Counted from the stretch's first letter, positions 8,830 to 17,433 are shown. The stretch: DNA of 64,000 nucleotides from JAKPAM01 sp047601745 (GCA_047601745.1 JASGIS010000001.1:2728001-2792000); one strand, 5' to 3'. Made by a program: numbers and translations. The notes: generated by a model not told the origin, from the letters alone.

Positions 8830-8977
8830 CACGTTCCACGTCCACGTCCACGTCCCACGTCCACGTCCCACGTCCACGTCCCACGTCCCACGTCCGCACC
8901 CGCACCCGCACCCGCACTCGTGCCCGTGCCCGTGCCCGTGCCCGTGCCCGTGCTCGTGCTCGTGCTCGTGCCCGTAC
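8830..8977. repeat. Minisatellite of 6-7 bp units between hisD and hisB
   Basis: About 150 bases of low-complexity tandem repeats fill the hisD-hisB spacer. It begins with units of tccacg and tcccacg, passes into repeats of cgcacc, and ends with cgtgcc and cgtgct repeats. No promoter or hairpin terminator stands out. In related bacteria hisC lies at this point. The array keeps the hisB frame open upstream (a Pro-Val repeat) and encodes a His-Gly repeat on the other strand; both look like by-products of the repeat. Confidence 0.92.
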
Positions 8978-9066
8978 CGGCGACTCCCGGTAGAATCCGG
9001 CATCGTTCACCCGCTCCGACGTCGCCGCGCCCCTGCGCGCGGCCAGGCGTTCCGCCAGAAGGCCTC

Positions 9067-9654
9067 ATGCGCTCCGCCGAAGTCAGCCGCAACACCGCCG
9101 AAACCCAGATCCGCGTCCGCCTCGACCTGGACGGCACCGGGCAGCAAGCGCTCGCCTCGGGCGTGCCGTTCCTCGATCACATGCTCGACCAGATCGCCCG
9201 CCACGGGCTGATCGATCTCGAAGTGCAGGCGCAGGGCGACCTGCACATCGACGCGCACCACACGGTCGAGGACACCGGCATCACGTTGGGCCAGGCCTTC
9301 GCCAAGGCGCTCGGCGACAAGAAGGGCATCCGCCGCTACGGCCACGCTTATGTGCCGCTCGACGAGGCGCTGTCGCGCGTGGTCATCGACCTGTCCGGGC
9401 GCCCGGGGCTGTTCTGGCACGTCGATTTCACGCGGGCGATGATCGGGCAGTTCGACGTCGATCTGGCGCGCGAGTTCTTCCAGGGCTTCGTCAATCACGC
9501 GCAGGTCACGCTGCACGTCGACAACCTGCGCGGCGACAACGCGCACCACCAGTGCGAGACGATCTTCAAGGCTTTCGCGCGCGCGCTGCGAATGGCCGTC
9601 GAGCCCGATCCGCGTGCCGCCGGCCGCATCCCGTCCACCAAGGAAGCGCTCTGA
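9067..9654 (+). CDS. hisB: Imidazoleglycerol-phosphate dehydratase
   Basis: Dehydrates imidazoleglycerol phosphate in histidine synthesis. The protein is 195 residues, the monofunctional dehydratase without the phosphatase domain. Metal-ligand motifs are visible as HIDAHHTVEDTGI near residue 60 and NAHHQCETIFK near residue 160. ATG 9067 is chosen because family members start with R-x-A-E-V; the frame continues upstream through the Pro-Val minisatellite, which is not expected to be translated. Twenty bases separate it from hisH. Confidence 0.97.
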   Translation: MRSAEVSRNTAETQIRVRLDLDGTGQQALASGVPFLDHMLDQIARHGLIDLEVQAQGDLHIDAHHTVEDTGITLGQAFAKALGDKKGIRRYGHAYVPLDEALSRVVIDLSGRPGLFWHVDFTRAMIGQFDVDLAREFFQGFVNHAQVTLHVDNLRGDNAHHQCETIFKAFARALRMAVEPDPRAAGRIPSTKEAL

Positions 9655-9673
9655 GCGCATCGGCAGTCCGATC

Positions 9674-10306
9674 ATGTCCACCGTTGCCGTCGTCGACTAT
9701 GGAATGGGTAACCTGCGCTCGGTCGCCAAGGCGCTCGAGCACGTGTCGCCCAAGACGCGCGTGATCGTCACCGGCGATGCGCAGGTGATCCGCGATGCCG
9801 ATCGCGTCGTGTTTCCCGGCCAGGGCGCGATGCCCGATTGCATGCGCCACCTGGACGAATGCGGGCTGCGCGACGCCGTGCTCGCCGCGGCCGCGTCCAA
9901 GCCGCTGTTCGGCGTGTGCATCGGCGAACAGATGCTGTTCGAACGCAGCGCCGAGGGCGACACGCCCGGCCTGGCCGTGCTGCCGGGCCGCATCGTGCGT
10001 TTCGACAATCCGGCCGTGCCGGGCCAGCCGCGCCTCAAAGTGCCGCACATGGGATGGAATCGCGTCCGACAGACGCGGCCGCATCCGCTGTGGCAGGGCG
10101 TGCCGGACGACAGCTACTTCTACTTCGTGCACAGCTATTACGCGGCCACGCGCGATCCGGACCTGGTCGTCGGCACGTCCGAATATCCGTTCGCCTTTAC
10201 GTGCGCGGTGGCCCGCGATAATATTTTTGCGACCCAGTTCCATCCGGAAAAGAGTGCCGCTTCCGGATTGAAGCTCTACGCCAACTTCCTCGACTGGCGC
10301 CCCTAG
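9674..10306 (+). CDS. hisH: Imidazole glycerol phosphate synthase, glutaminase subunit
   Basis: Class I glutamine amidotransferase that supplies ammonia to HisF. It has 210 residues with nucleophile Cys82 in FGVCIGEQMLF and the His190/Glu192 pair in QFHPEKSA. Family members usually read GLCLGMQ or GICLGMQ around the cysteine, so the isoleucine-glycine-glutamate version is slightly divergent. The start MSTVAVVDYGMGNLRS matches the family. It lies between hisB and hisA. Confidence 0.96.
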   Translation: MSTVAVVDYGMGNLRSVAKALEHVSPKTRVIVTGDAQVIRDADRVVFPGQGAMPDCMRHLDECGLRDAVLAAAASKPLFGVCIGEQMLFERSAEGDTPGLAVLPGRIVRFDNPAVPGQPRLKVPHMGWNRVRQTRPHPLWQGVPDDSYFYFVHSYYAATRDPDLVVGTSEYPFAFTCAVARDNIFATQFHPEKSAASGLKLYANFLDWRP

Positions 10307-10327
10307 TCCTCCCCGTCTCCCAGACTC

Positions 10328-11074
10328 ATGCTGCTGATTCCCGCGATCGACCTGAAGGATGGCCGATGTGTGCGCCTACGCCAAGGCGACATGACCGATG
10401 CGACCGTCTTCTCCGATGACCCGGCCGCGATGGCGCGCAAATGGCTCGATGCCGGAGCCGAGCGCCTGCATCTGGTCGACCTGAACGGTGCCGTCGCCGG
10501 CAAGCCCCGCAACGAATCGGCGATCCGCGCGATCCTCGACGAGGTCGGCGGTGCGATTCCAGTGCAGTTGGGCGGAGGGATCCGCGATCTGGACATCATC
10601 GAGCGGTATCTCGACGATGGCCTGTCGTACGTGATCATCGGCACGGCGGCGGTCAAGAACCCCGGCCTGCTGCACGATGCCTGCGGCGCGTTCCCCGGCC
10701 ACGTCATCGTCGGTCTCGATGCCAAGGACGGCAAGGTCGCCACCGACGGCTGGAGCAAGCTGACCGGACACGACGTGCTCGACCTGGCCGTCAAGTTCGA
10801 GGACTACGGCGTCGAGGCCGTCATCTACACCGACATCGGCCGCGACGGCATGCTGTCGGGCGTGAATCTCGACGCGACGGTCCGGCTGGCCAACGCGTTG
10901 CGCATCCCGGTCATCGCGTCGGGCGGAGTCGGCAGCCTCGACGACATCGGCCGGCTGTGCGACGTCGAGGACGAAGGGATCGAGGGCGTCATCCTCGGCC
11001 GCGCGCTGTACGAGGGGGCGCTCGATTTCCGCGAGGCGCTCGAACTGACGGCCGCCCGCCGCCGATCGGCTTAG
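10328..11074 (+). CDS. hisA: Phosphoribosylformimino-5-aminoimidazole carboxamide ribotide isomerase
   Basis: Beta-alpha barrel isomerase of histidine synthesis, 248 residues. It opens with LIPAIDLKDGRCVRLRQGD, whose Asp (residue 8) is the catalytic base. The second catalytic Asp lies in IYTDIGRDGMLSG, and the phosphate-binding loops are VQLGGGIRD and VIASGGVGSLDD. It sits between hisH and hisF, the standard order. No anomalies. Confidence 0.97.
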   Translation: MLLIPAIDLKDGRCVRLRQGDMTDATVFSDDPAAMARKWLDAGAERLHLVDLNGAVAGKPRNESAIRAILDEVGGAIPVQLGGGIRDLDIIERYLDDGLSYVIIGTAAVKNPGLLHDACGAFPGHVIVGLDAKDGKVATDGWSKLTGHDVLDLAVKFEDYGVEAVIYTDIGRDGMLSGVNLDATVRLANALRIPVIASGGVGSLDDIGRLCDVEDEGIEGVILGRALYEGALDFREALELTAARRRSA

Positions 11075-11085
11075 GGCGACCGCCG

Positions 11086-11874
11086 GTGCTGACCAAACGC
11101 ATCATCCCCTGCCTGGACGTGACGGCCGGCCGCGTCGTCAAGGGCGTCAAGTTCGTCGAGCTGCGCGATGCCGGTGATCCGGTCGAGATCGCCCGCCGCT
11201 ATGACGAGCAGGGCGCCGACGAACTGACGTTCCTCGACATCACCGCGTCCAGCGACGAGCGCGACCTGATCCTGTCGGTCATCGAATCGGTCGCCGAGCA
11301 GGTGTTCATCCCGTTGACGGTCGGCGGCGGCGTGCGCGGTGTCGACGACATCCGGCGCCTGCTGAACGCCGGGGCCGACAAGGTGTCGATCAATACCGCC
11401 GGCCTGCAGGATCCCGGCCTGATCGCGCGCGCGGCCGATCGCTACGGTGCGCAGTGCATCGTCTGCGCGATCGACGCCAAGCAGACCGGGCCGGGACGAT
11501 GGGAGGTGTTCACGCACGGCGGGCGCAAGCCGGCCGGGCGCGAGGCCATCGCCTGGGCCCGCGAGGTCGAGCGCCTGGGAGCCGGCGAGATCCTGCTGAC
11601 CAGCATGGATCGCGACGGCACTCGGCAAGGGTTCGATCTCGCGCTGACGCGCGCGGTCAGCGACGCGGTCGGCATCCCGGTCATCGCATCCGGCGGCGTC
11701 GGCAACCTCGACCACCTGGCCGACGGCGTGTCGATCGGCGGGGCCGACGCGGTGCTGGCGGCCAGCATCTTCCACTTCGGCGAGTACACTGTCGAACAGG
11801 CCAAGCAGGTCATGGCCGCGCGCGGCATTCCGGTTCGCCTCGAACGCAGCCTGCCGTCGACCGCATCCGCCTGA
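11086..11874 (+). CDS. hisF: Imidazole glycerol phosphate synthase, cyclase subunit
   Basis: Uses ammonia from HisH to close the imidazole ring and release AICAR. It has 262 residues and starts at GTG 11086, giving the family opening LTKRIIPCLDVTAGRVVKG with catalytic Asp near residue 11. The second catalytic Asp is in LTSMDRDGTRQGFD. Both phosphate loops (VGGGVRGVDD and VIASGGVGNLDH) are present. It lies 11 bases after hisA. Confidence 0.96.
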   Translation: MLTKRIIPCLDVTAGRVVKGVKFVELRDAGDPVEIARRYDEQGADELTFLDITASSDERDLILSVIESVAEQVFIPLTVGGGVRGVDDIRRLLNAGADKVSINTAGLQDPGLIARAADRYGAQCIVCAIDAKQTGPGRWEVFTHGGRKPAGREAIAWAREVERLGAGEILLTSMDRDGTRQGFDLALTRAVSDAVGIPVIASGGVGNLDHLADGVSIGGADAVLAASIFHFGEYTVEQAKQVMAARGIPVRLERSLPSTASA

Positions 11875-11951
11875 CCGGCCGCGGGCAGCGCGCTTCGGCG
11901 GGCCGCCGGCGCCGGGGCCTCGCCGACATTCCTTCGACACGAGTCTCATCC

Positions 11952-12485
11952 GTGCAAGATCCCAGTTCGCCTTCGGCCGACGCGCCGTCCTGTCCGTGCT
12001 GCAGCAGTGCCGCATCGACCGATTCCGTCGAAGCCGTTTCGACCGCTGCCCCTCCGCACACCGCCACCCCGCACACCGCCACCCCGCACGCGGGCCCGGA
12101 CGATCAGGCCTGGCTCGACGAGGTGCGCTGGGACGCCGACGGCCTGGTTCCGGCGATCGCGCAGGACGCGGCCAGCGGCCGCGTGCTGATGGTCGCCTGG
12201 ATGAATCGCGAATCGCTGGCGCTGACCGCCGCCAGCGGCGTCGCCGTCTACTGGTCGCGGTCGCGCCAGCGGCTGTGGCGCAAGGGCGAGGAATCCGGCC
12301 ACACGCAGCACGTGCGCGAGCTGCGGATCGATTGCGACCAGGACGTGGTGCTGATGCAGGTCGAGCAGATCGGCGGGATCGCCTGCCACACGGGCCGCCA
12401 ATCGTGTTTCTTCAGCCGCCTGCAGGACGGACGCTGGGTCGCCGTCGACCCGGTGCTCAAGGATCCCGAGCAAATCTACCGATGA
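11952..12485 (+). CDS. hisI: Phosphoribosyl-AMP cyclohydrolase
   Basis: Opens the adenine ring of phosphoribosyl-AMP. The catalytic domain is clear from WLDEVRWDADGLVPAIAQD onward, with HTQHVRELRIDCDQD and CHTGRQSCFF supplying the metal-binding cysteines and aspartates. The chosen GTG start at 11952 gives 177 residues, about 40 more than usual. The extra N-terminus is Ser/Pro-rich with a PHTAT repeat and a CPCC cluster, and no better start codon is visible inside it. The true start is therefore uncertain. It overlaps hisE by four bases. Confidence 0.9.
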   Translation: MQDPSSPSADAPSCPCCSSAASTDSVEAVSTAAPPHTATPHTATPHAGPDDQAWLDEVRWDADGLVPAIAQDAASGRVLMVAWMNRESLALTAASGVAVYWSRSRQRLWRKGEESGHTQHVRELRIDCDQDVVLMQVEQIGGIACHTGRQSCFFSRLQDGRWVAVDPVLKDPEQIYR

Positions 12486-12877
12486 CCCGCGACGATCGCC
12501 CCGATTCTTCTCGTGCCGACGACGGCGACCAGATCCTCGCCCGGCTCGCCGCCGTGCTCGAGTCGCGCAAGCAAGCCGACCCGCAGACGTCTTACGTCGC
12601 CAAGCTGTACTCGAAGGGCGCCGACGGCATCCTGAAGAAGATCGGCGAGGAGGCGACCGAGACCGTGATGGCCGCCAAGGACGGCGTGCCCGAGCGCATC
12701 ATCGGCGAGACGGCCGACTTGTGGTTCCATTGCCTGGTGATGCTGGCCCACTACGGCCTCGGCCCGCAGCACGTGCTGGCCGAGCTGGCGCGCCGCGAGG
12801 GCCTGTCCGGCATCGACGAGAAAGCCTCGCGGCCCGGCGCCGCTTCCCCTTCGACCGATCCTGACGGAGCCCGATGA
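12482..12877 (+). CDS. hisE: Phosphoribosyl-ATP diphosphatase
   Basis: Hydrolyses phosphoribosyl-ATP to phosphoribosyl-AMP, the second histidine step. It has 131 residues with a MazG-like all-alpha core: LARLAAVLESRK, SYVAKLYSKGADGILKKIGEEATETVMAAK (shown as positions 39-68) and a helix with ETADLWFHCLVML. The start overlaps the hisI stop (ATGA), and the stop overlaps the next start (ATGACGATG). This is the last his gene here. Confidence 0.95.
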   Translation: MTRDDRPDSSRADDGDQILARLAAVLESRKQADPQTSYVAKLYSKGADGILKKIGEEATETVMAAKDGVPERIIGETADLWFHCLVMLAHYGLGPQHVLAELARREGLSGIDEKASRPGAASPSTDPDGAR

Positions 12878-13254
12878 CGATGACGACGGCCCAAGCGCCT
12901 TACCAGAAGCCCGATTGCCTGTTCTGCAAGATCACGCGCGGCGAGATTCCGTCGCGCAAGGTCTACGAGGACGACGAGGTCTTCGCGTTCCACGACATCC
13001 ATCCGGCCACGCCCGTGCATTTCATGATCGTGCCGCGCGTGCATGTCGACAATCTGTACGACGCCGACCTCAAGTACCAGGCGGTGCTCGGGCGAATCCT
13101 GGGTCTGGCCGGCCAGTTGGCGCGCGAGCAGGGGCTGGACGACGGTTTCCGCGTCGTCATCAACAACGGCAGGGTGGGTCGGCAGGAGGTGTATCATCTT
13201 CACGTACACATCATGGGTGGGCCCGAGCCACTCGGCGGTCCGCGCACCGCCTAG
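12874..13254 (+). CDS. HIT family nucleotide-binding hydrolase (HinT-like)
   Basis: Histidine-triad protein of 126 residues. It has CLFCKITRGEIPS near the start (a Cys pair that often binds zinc), VYEDDEVFAFHDIHP, and the triad HLHVHIMGG near the C-terminus, whose middle histidine is the nucleophile. Family members hydrolyse adenosine 5'-phosphoramidates. It is embedded between hisE and tatA, its usual place in Burkholderiales, with a four-base overlap with hisE. Confidence 0.94.
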   Translation: MTMTTAQAPYQKPDCLFCKITRGEIPSRKVYEDDEVFAFHDIHPATPVHFMIVPRVHVDNLYDADLKYQAVLGRILGLAGQLAREQGLDDGFRVVINNGRVGRQEVYHLHVHIMGGPEPLGGPRTA

Positions 13255-13279
13255 CGGGACCGCAGTCTAGGAGAAAGTT

Positions 13280-13498
13280 ATGGGTTCGATGAGCATTTGG
13301 CACTGGTTGATCGTGCTGGTGGTCATCATGCTGGTCTTCGGAACCAAGAAGCTGCGCAACATCGGGAGCGATCTCGGCGGCGCGGTCAAGGGTTTCAAAG
13401 AAGGGATGAAAGAGGGTGCGTCCGAAACCAAATCGGTCAGCGACGACGCCCAGCAGGCGGCCAAGACGATCGACGTGCAGGCTCGCGAGAAAACCTGA
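13280..13498 (+). CDS. tatA: Sec-independent translocase subunit TatA
   Basis: Pore-forming subunit of the Tat pathway for folded proteins. It is 72 residues: one N-terminal membrane helix (WHWLIVLVVIMLVF), the hinge FGTKKLRNIG, an amphipathic helix (GGAVKGFKEGMKEG) and a charged tail. A strong ribosome site (taggagaaag) precedes the ATG. It is followed by an unusually large gap before tatB. Confidence 0.95.
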   Translation: MGSMSIWHWLIVLVVIMLVFGTKKLRNIGSDLGGAVKGFKEGMKEGASETKSVSDDAQQAAKTIDVQAREKT

Positions 13499-13846
13499 CG
13501 CGGCATCCGCGGGCGATCGCGGCGCTCGTCGGCGGCTGGCCGGAACAGGCATGGATCGCTTGTGCCCACGGGCAGGATCGATGCGTCCGTCGGTCGCCGT
13601 GGGCACGCCCGTTCCGTCGATCGAGGACCGCGGGGCGCTTGCGCGTGGTGCTCCGTTCACCGGCTCGACGCCCGCGGTATCGCTTCGATGACCCGTTCGA
13701 TGATCTTCGTCGCGGCCCTGATCGCGTGCCGGCCGGTTTCCTCGTGACGCCCGGCCGACCCGGCGATCGATGCGCATCCGGCAGCTTCCCGACTCCGCCA
13801 TCGCGATAGCCTCGCGATCCCCTTCGCGTCAACGACATCCTGATCT
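13499..13846. other. 348-bp gap between tatA and tatB, no gene seen
   Basis: No open frame here has a credible start, ribosome site or recognisable motif. The three forward frames give short arginine/serine-rich stretches only. No hairpin-plus-T-tract terminator is evident. The stretch may be degenerate DNA or carry a separate tatB promoter; the sequence does not decide. Confidence 0.5.
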
Positions 13847-14281
13847 ATGTTCGACATCGGCTTTTCCGAGATGTTCGTCATCGCCGCGGTGGCGCTGGTC
13901 GTCCTGGGCCCCGAGCGCCTGCCGAAAGTCGCCCGCCAGGCCGGCGAGTGGATGGGCAAGCTGCGCCGCTACATCGATGACGTCAAATCCGACATCAACC
14001 GGCAGATGGAACTGTCCGAGCTGCGCAACCTCAAGGACCAGGTCACCGATGCCGCGCAATCGTTGAAATCCTCGGTCGAATCCGTCGTCTCCGACACGCG
14101 CAGCGAGTTCGATTCGATCCAGAACGCCTTCGAGGGCAGCCAGTCCCCGGAGTCTCCCCCGGCCACCGACTGGGACAAGATCTATGCGAACCGACGGATG
14201 CGCGAGCGCATCAAGGATCGCCGGATCGAACGTGAGAAGGACCTCGGCATCAAGCGACCCAAGCGACCCCTGCATCGCTGA
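13847..14281 (+). CDS. tatB: Tat translocase subunit TatB
   Basis: Substrate-receptor subunit of the Tat translocase, 144 residues. It starts with MFDIGFSEMFVIAAVALVVLG, a membrane helix with the TatB-type glutamate near position 8, then PERLPKVARQAGEW and a long amphipathic helix (RYIDDVKSDINRQMELSEL). The C-terminal third is basic and variable, as usual. It is 20 bases ahead of tatC. Confidence 0.95.
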   Translation: MFDIGFSEMFVIAAVALVVLGPERLPKVARQAGEWMGKLRRYIDDVKSDINRQMELSELRNLKDQVTDAAQSLKSSVESVVSDTRSEFDSIQNAFEGSQSPESPPATDWDKIYANRRMRERIKDRRIEREKDLGIKRPKRPLHR

Positions 14282-14301
14282 TCGCGCCGCCCGCACATCG
14301 A

Positions 14302-15108
14302 ATGGCCGAAGAAGAAGACAGTTTCATCTCGCATCTGGTCGAGCTGCGCAGCCGGCTGATCAAGGCGCTCATCGTCGTGTTGATCATGTTCGGCGTGTGC
14401 TTTTATTTCTCCGGCGAGATCATGCGATTCCTGTCGCAGCCGCTGTACCAGGCGCTGCCGCCGGGCACGCGCCCGATCTTCACCGATCAGGCGGGCGCGT
14501 TCTTCACGCTGACCAAGGTCGCGTTCCTGACGGCCGTGCTGGTGTCGCTGCCGTGGATCCTGTACCAGGCCTGGGCCTTCGTGGCACCGGGCCTGTACGA
14601 GCACGAGAAGCGCTTCGCGCTGCCGCTGATCTTCTCCAGCGTCGTGTTCCTCGTCATCGGCATCGGCTTCGCGTACCTGTTCGTGCTGCCGGCCGCCTAC
14701 AAGTTCTTCATCAAGTTCTCGGAAACGACCGGGGCCGAGACGCTGCAGGACCTGCAGAAGTACTGGGATTTCACGCTGGCGATCTTCTTCGGCTTCGGCC
14801 TGACGTTCGAGGTGCCGGTCGTCGAGATGCTGCTGGTCAAGCTCGGCATGGTCACGACCACGCAGTTGCGCGAGATGCGGCGCTACGTCATCGTCGGCGC
14901 GTTCGTCGCCGCGGCGGTGCTGACGCCGCCGGACGTGATCTCGCAGTTCATGCTGGCCGTGCCGCTGGTTCTGCTGTACGAACTGGGCATTTTCCTGGCC
15001 GGCTTCATCACCGCGCACAGCAGGGCGCCCGACGAGGTCGACGAGCCCGCGGGCAGCGAGGTTGCCGAGCGTCCGGCCAGCGACCCGGCGCCGCCCGCCG
15101 CCCAGTGA
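14302..15108 (+). CDS. tatC: Tat translocase subunit TatC
   Basis: Polytopic core of the Tat translocase that recognises twin-arginine signals. It has 268 residues and about six membrane helices. The conserved N-terminus FISHLVELRSRLIKALI, the PWILYQAWAFVAPGLYEHEKR periplasmic loop and the later FGLTFEVPVVEMLL segment with its conserved glutamate are visible. The C-terminal ~20 residues are Pro/Ala/Glu-rich and variable. Confidence 0.96.
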   Translation: MAEEEDSFISHLVELRSRLIKALIVVLIMFGVCFYFSGEIMRFLSQPLYQALPPGTRPIFTDQAGAFFTLTKVAFLTAVLVSLPWILYQAWAFVAPGLYEHEKRFALPLIFSSVVFLVIGIGFAYLFVLPAAYKFFIKFSETTGAETLQDLQKYWDFTLAIFFGFGLTFEVPVVEMLLVKLGMVTTTQLREMRRYVIVGAFVAAAVLTPPDVISQFMLAVPLVLLYELGIFLAGFITAHSRAPDEVDEPAGSEVAERPASDPAPPAAQ

Positions 15109-15234
15109 GCCGCGCGGCGGATCGCCGCTGACCGTCTCTGCCGCCGGGGCGGAGAAGGCGAGCGCCCGGACGGCTGCCGCGCAGACGGACTTCGTCGCGC
15201 CGCCCGCGACGATCGGTGACGGCGGCTCGGAGGC

Positions 15235-16452
15235 CTAGCGGCTGCTGGTGGGGCGCTTGCCGACGGTGATCGGCAGGTCCAGCTCCTTGCCTTGGCGCAG
15301 GAAGCGGAACGTGGTCTGCGTGCCGGGCGTGATCCCTGCGATGACGTTGAGCATCGTCGTCGTGTTGCGTACCGGCTTGCCGTCGACCTCGAACAGGATG
15401 TCCCCGATCTTGACGCCGGCCTTCTCGGCCGGGCCGGACTTCATCACGCCAGCGATGATCGCGCCGTCGCGGCGCGCCAGCTTGAACGCGTCGGCCAGCT
15501 CGGGCGTGACGTCCTGGGGTTCGACGCCGATGTAGCCGCGCGTTACGCTGCCGAACTGGGCGATCTGGTCGATCACCTGCCGTGCCGTCGACACCGGAAT
15601 CGCGAAGCCGATGCCCAGCGAGCCGCCGGTACGCGAATAGATCGCGGTGTTGATGCCGAGCAGCCGGCCCTCGGTGTCGACCAGCGCGCCGCCCGAGTTG
15701 CCCGGGTTGATCGCCGCGTCGGTCTGGATGAAGTTCTCGAACGTGTTGATGCCGAGCTGGCTGCGGCCCAGTGCGCTGATGATGCCCATCGTCACGGTCT
15801 GGCCGACGCCGAACGGGTTGCCGATCGCCAGCACGACGTCGCCGATCCGCGCCTGTTCGGCATCGGCGAATTCCACGGCCGGCAGGTCGGTCAGCTCGGT
15901 ACGCAGCAGCGCCAGGTCGGTCTCCGGATCGCCGCCGATGACCTTGGCCCGCGTGCGCCGGCCGTCGGTCAGCAGCACCTCGATCTGGTTGGCGGTGTCG
16001 ATCACGTGATGGTTCGTCAACAGCAGGCCGTCGCTGCTGACGATGACCCCCGAGCCCAGGCTCGATGCCTGCTGGCGCGGCGAGAAGCGGTCGCCCTGGT
16101 ACCGGCGCCGAAAGGCCGGATCGTTCAACGGGTGGTTGGGCGGCAGCCGGGTTTCCTTGGCCGTGAAGATGTTGACGACCGACGGCAACGCCCGCTGCGC
16201 GGCGGCGCTGTATGACAGAATCCTCGGGTCGGCGGTCTCGGATGCCGACTCGGCGCGGTCCGCGACGTGGCGATCGCCCGGCTTTTCGTTGTCGGCCGGC
16301 GCGCCGCCGGCGGGGGCGCCGGACGAGGCCTCGCCGGGCGAATGCCGCAGCGACGCCGGCAGCCATGGCGGCTGCCACGCCGTCAATGCGAACAGAACGG
16401 CCAGACAGATCGTTGCCGTCTGGGCGAAGGTCAGCCAGAGTTTTCGTAACAT
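15235..16452 (-). CDS. HtrA/DegS-type periplasmic serine protease with one PDZ domain
   Basis: Trypsin-like envelope protease, 405 residues. It has an N-terminal membrane anchor or uncleaved signal (about residues 4-26), then the protease domain with the triad His (LLTNHHVID), Asp (ETDLALL) and Ser (GNSGGAL). One PDZ domain begins near RGYIGVEPQDV and contains GIIAG-like and GDILFEVDGKPV segments. The single PDZ and N-terminal anchor resemble DegS more than DegP. The start at 16452 shares a CATG with the divergent Nif3-like gene; an upstream ATG would lie inside that gene. Confidence 0.92.
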   Translation of the reverse strand: MLRKLWLTFAQTATICLAVLFALTAWQPPWLPASLRHSPGEASSGAPAGGAPADNEKPGDRHVADRAESASETADPRILSYSAAAQRALPSVVNIFTAKETRLPPNHPLNDPAFRRRYQGDRFSPRQQASSLGSGVIVSSDGLLLTNHHVIDTANQIEVLLTDGRRTRAKVIGGDPETDLALLRTELTDLPAVEFADAEQARIGDVVLAIGNPFGVGQTVTMGIISALGRSQLGINTFENFIQTDAAINPGNSGGALVDTEGRLLGINTAIYSRTGGSLGIGFAIPVSTARQVIDQIAQFGSVTRGYIGVEPQDVTPELADAFKLARRDGAIIAGVMKSGPAEKAGVKIGDILFEVDGKPVRNTTTMLNVIAGITPGTQTTFRFLRQGKELDLPITVGKRPTSSR

Positions 16453-17329
16453 GCAGAGACCGATGAATAATCCGAACGTTGCAGCGCCTGATTCCCGATT
16501 GGAAGCGCACGGCTTCGATCCCACGCCAGACGCGGCCGCAGGTCTTGCAGACCCGCGGCCGTCGTCGTCATCGGAGTCAGGGGTATCCAGGCAGGAATTC
16601 GCTCGCTACGTCGAAAATTTCCTCTCTGCCAGCCGTTTCAACGATTATTGCCCAAACGGTTTGCAGGTGGAAGGCAGGCCGCGCATTCGCCGCCTGGCCA
16701 GCGCCGTCACCGCCAGCCATCGGGCGATCGAGCAGGCGGTCGAGGCCGGCGCGGACGCGCTGCTCGTGCATCACGGCTATTTCTGGCGCGGCGAGGATCC
16801 GCGCCTGATCGGCGTCAGCCGGCGACGGATCGGCCTGCTGCTGCGGCATGACCTGAACCTGTTCGCCTATCACCTGCCACTCGATGCGCACGACGAGGTC
16901 GGCAACAACGCGCAGCTCGCGCGCGTGTGCGGCTGGCCGGTCACCGGCCGCGGCGGCGATCGCGATCTGGTGTTCTACGGCGACCTGCCGCGTCCGATCG
17001 GCGCGGCCGAACTGGCGGCATCATTGGCCGCGGCGCTGGGACGCGAAGCGCTGCTGGTCGGTGACGATCGGCGCGTCGTGCGCCGCATCGCCTGGTGCAC
17101 CGGGGCAGCGCAGGACGCGCTGGCCGATGCGATCGCGCTGGGGGCCGATGCCTACGTCAGCGGCGAGATTTCCGAGCGCACCACGCACCTGGCCCGCGAA
17201 GCCGGCGTGCTGTACGCGGCCGCCGGCCACCATGCGACCGAGCGTTACGGCGTACAGGCTCTGGGCGCCCACCTGGCCGACCGGTTCGGCCTCGAGCATC
17301 GGTTCATCGACGATCCCAACCCGGTCTGA
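16451..17329 (+). CDS. Nif3-like dinuclear metal centre protein
   Basis: YbgI/Nif3 family protein that forms a toroid with a two-metal site; its substrate is not firmly known in bacteria, though folate-related GTP cyclohydrolase-like roles have been proposed. Metal-site motifs are visible: FNDYCPNGLQVEG, DALLVHHGYFWRG with its His pair, NLFAYHLPLDAH and the C-terminal AAGHHATERYGVQALG. The 292-residue reading has an N-terminal extension of about 45 residues, rich in Pro and Ser, before the usual RQEFARYVENFL start. Starts at 16451 or 16463 are possible. The gene is divergent from the htrA-like protease. Confidence 0.88.
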   Translation: MQRPMNNPNVAAPDSRLEAHGFDPTPDAAAGLADPRPSSSSESGVSRQEFARYVENFLSASRFNDYCPNGLQVEGRPRIRRLASAVTASHRAIEQAVEAGADALLVHHGYFWRGEDPRLIGVSRRRIGLLLRHDLNLFAYHLPLDAHDEVGNNAQLARVCGWPVTGRGGDRDLVFYGDLPRPIGAAELAASLAAALGREALLVGDDRRVVRRIAWCTGAAQDALADAIALGADAYVSGEISERTTHLAREAGVLYAAAGHHATERYGVQALGAHLADRFGLEHRFIDDPNPV

Positions 17330-17433
17330 GCGGGCGTCGCCCGAGGGGGCGGGACGAGCGGCGCCGAACGAGTGGGACCGGATGAGCGGGACCGGACGAG
17401 GGCCGGCCCATGCTGCCGGCCCGGTGGTACCGG

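Noticed and set aside
8662..9003. A minus-strand frame with a His-Gly repeat resembling a metal-binding protein
   Set aside because: The repeat comes from the minisatellite, and the rest is antisense to hisD.
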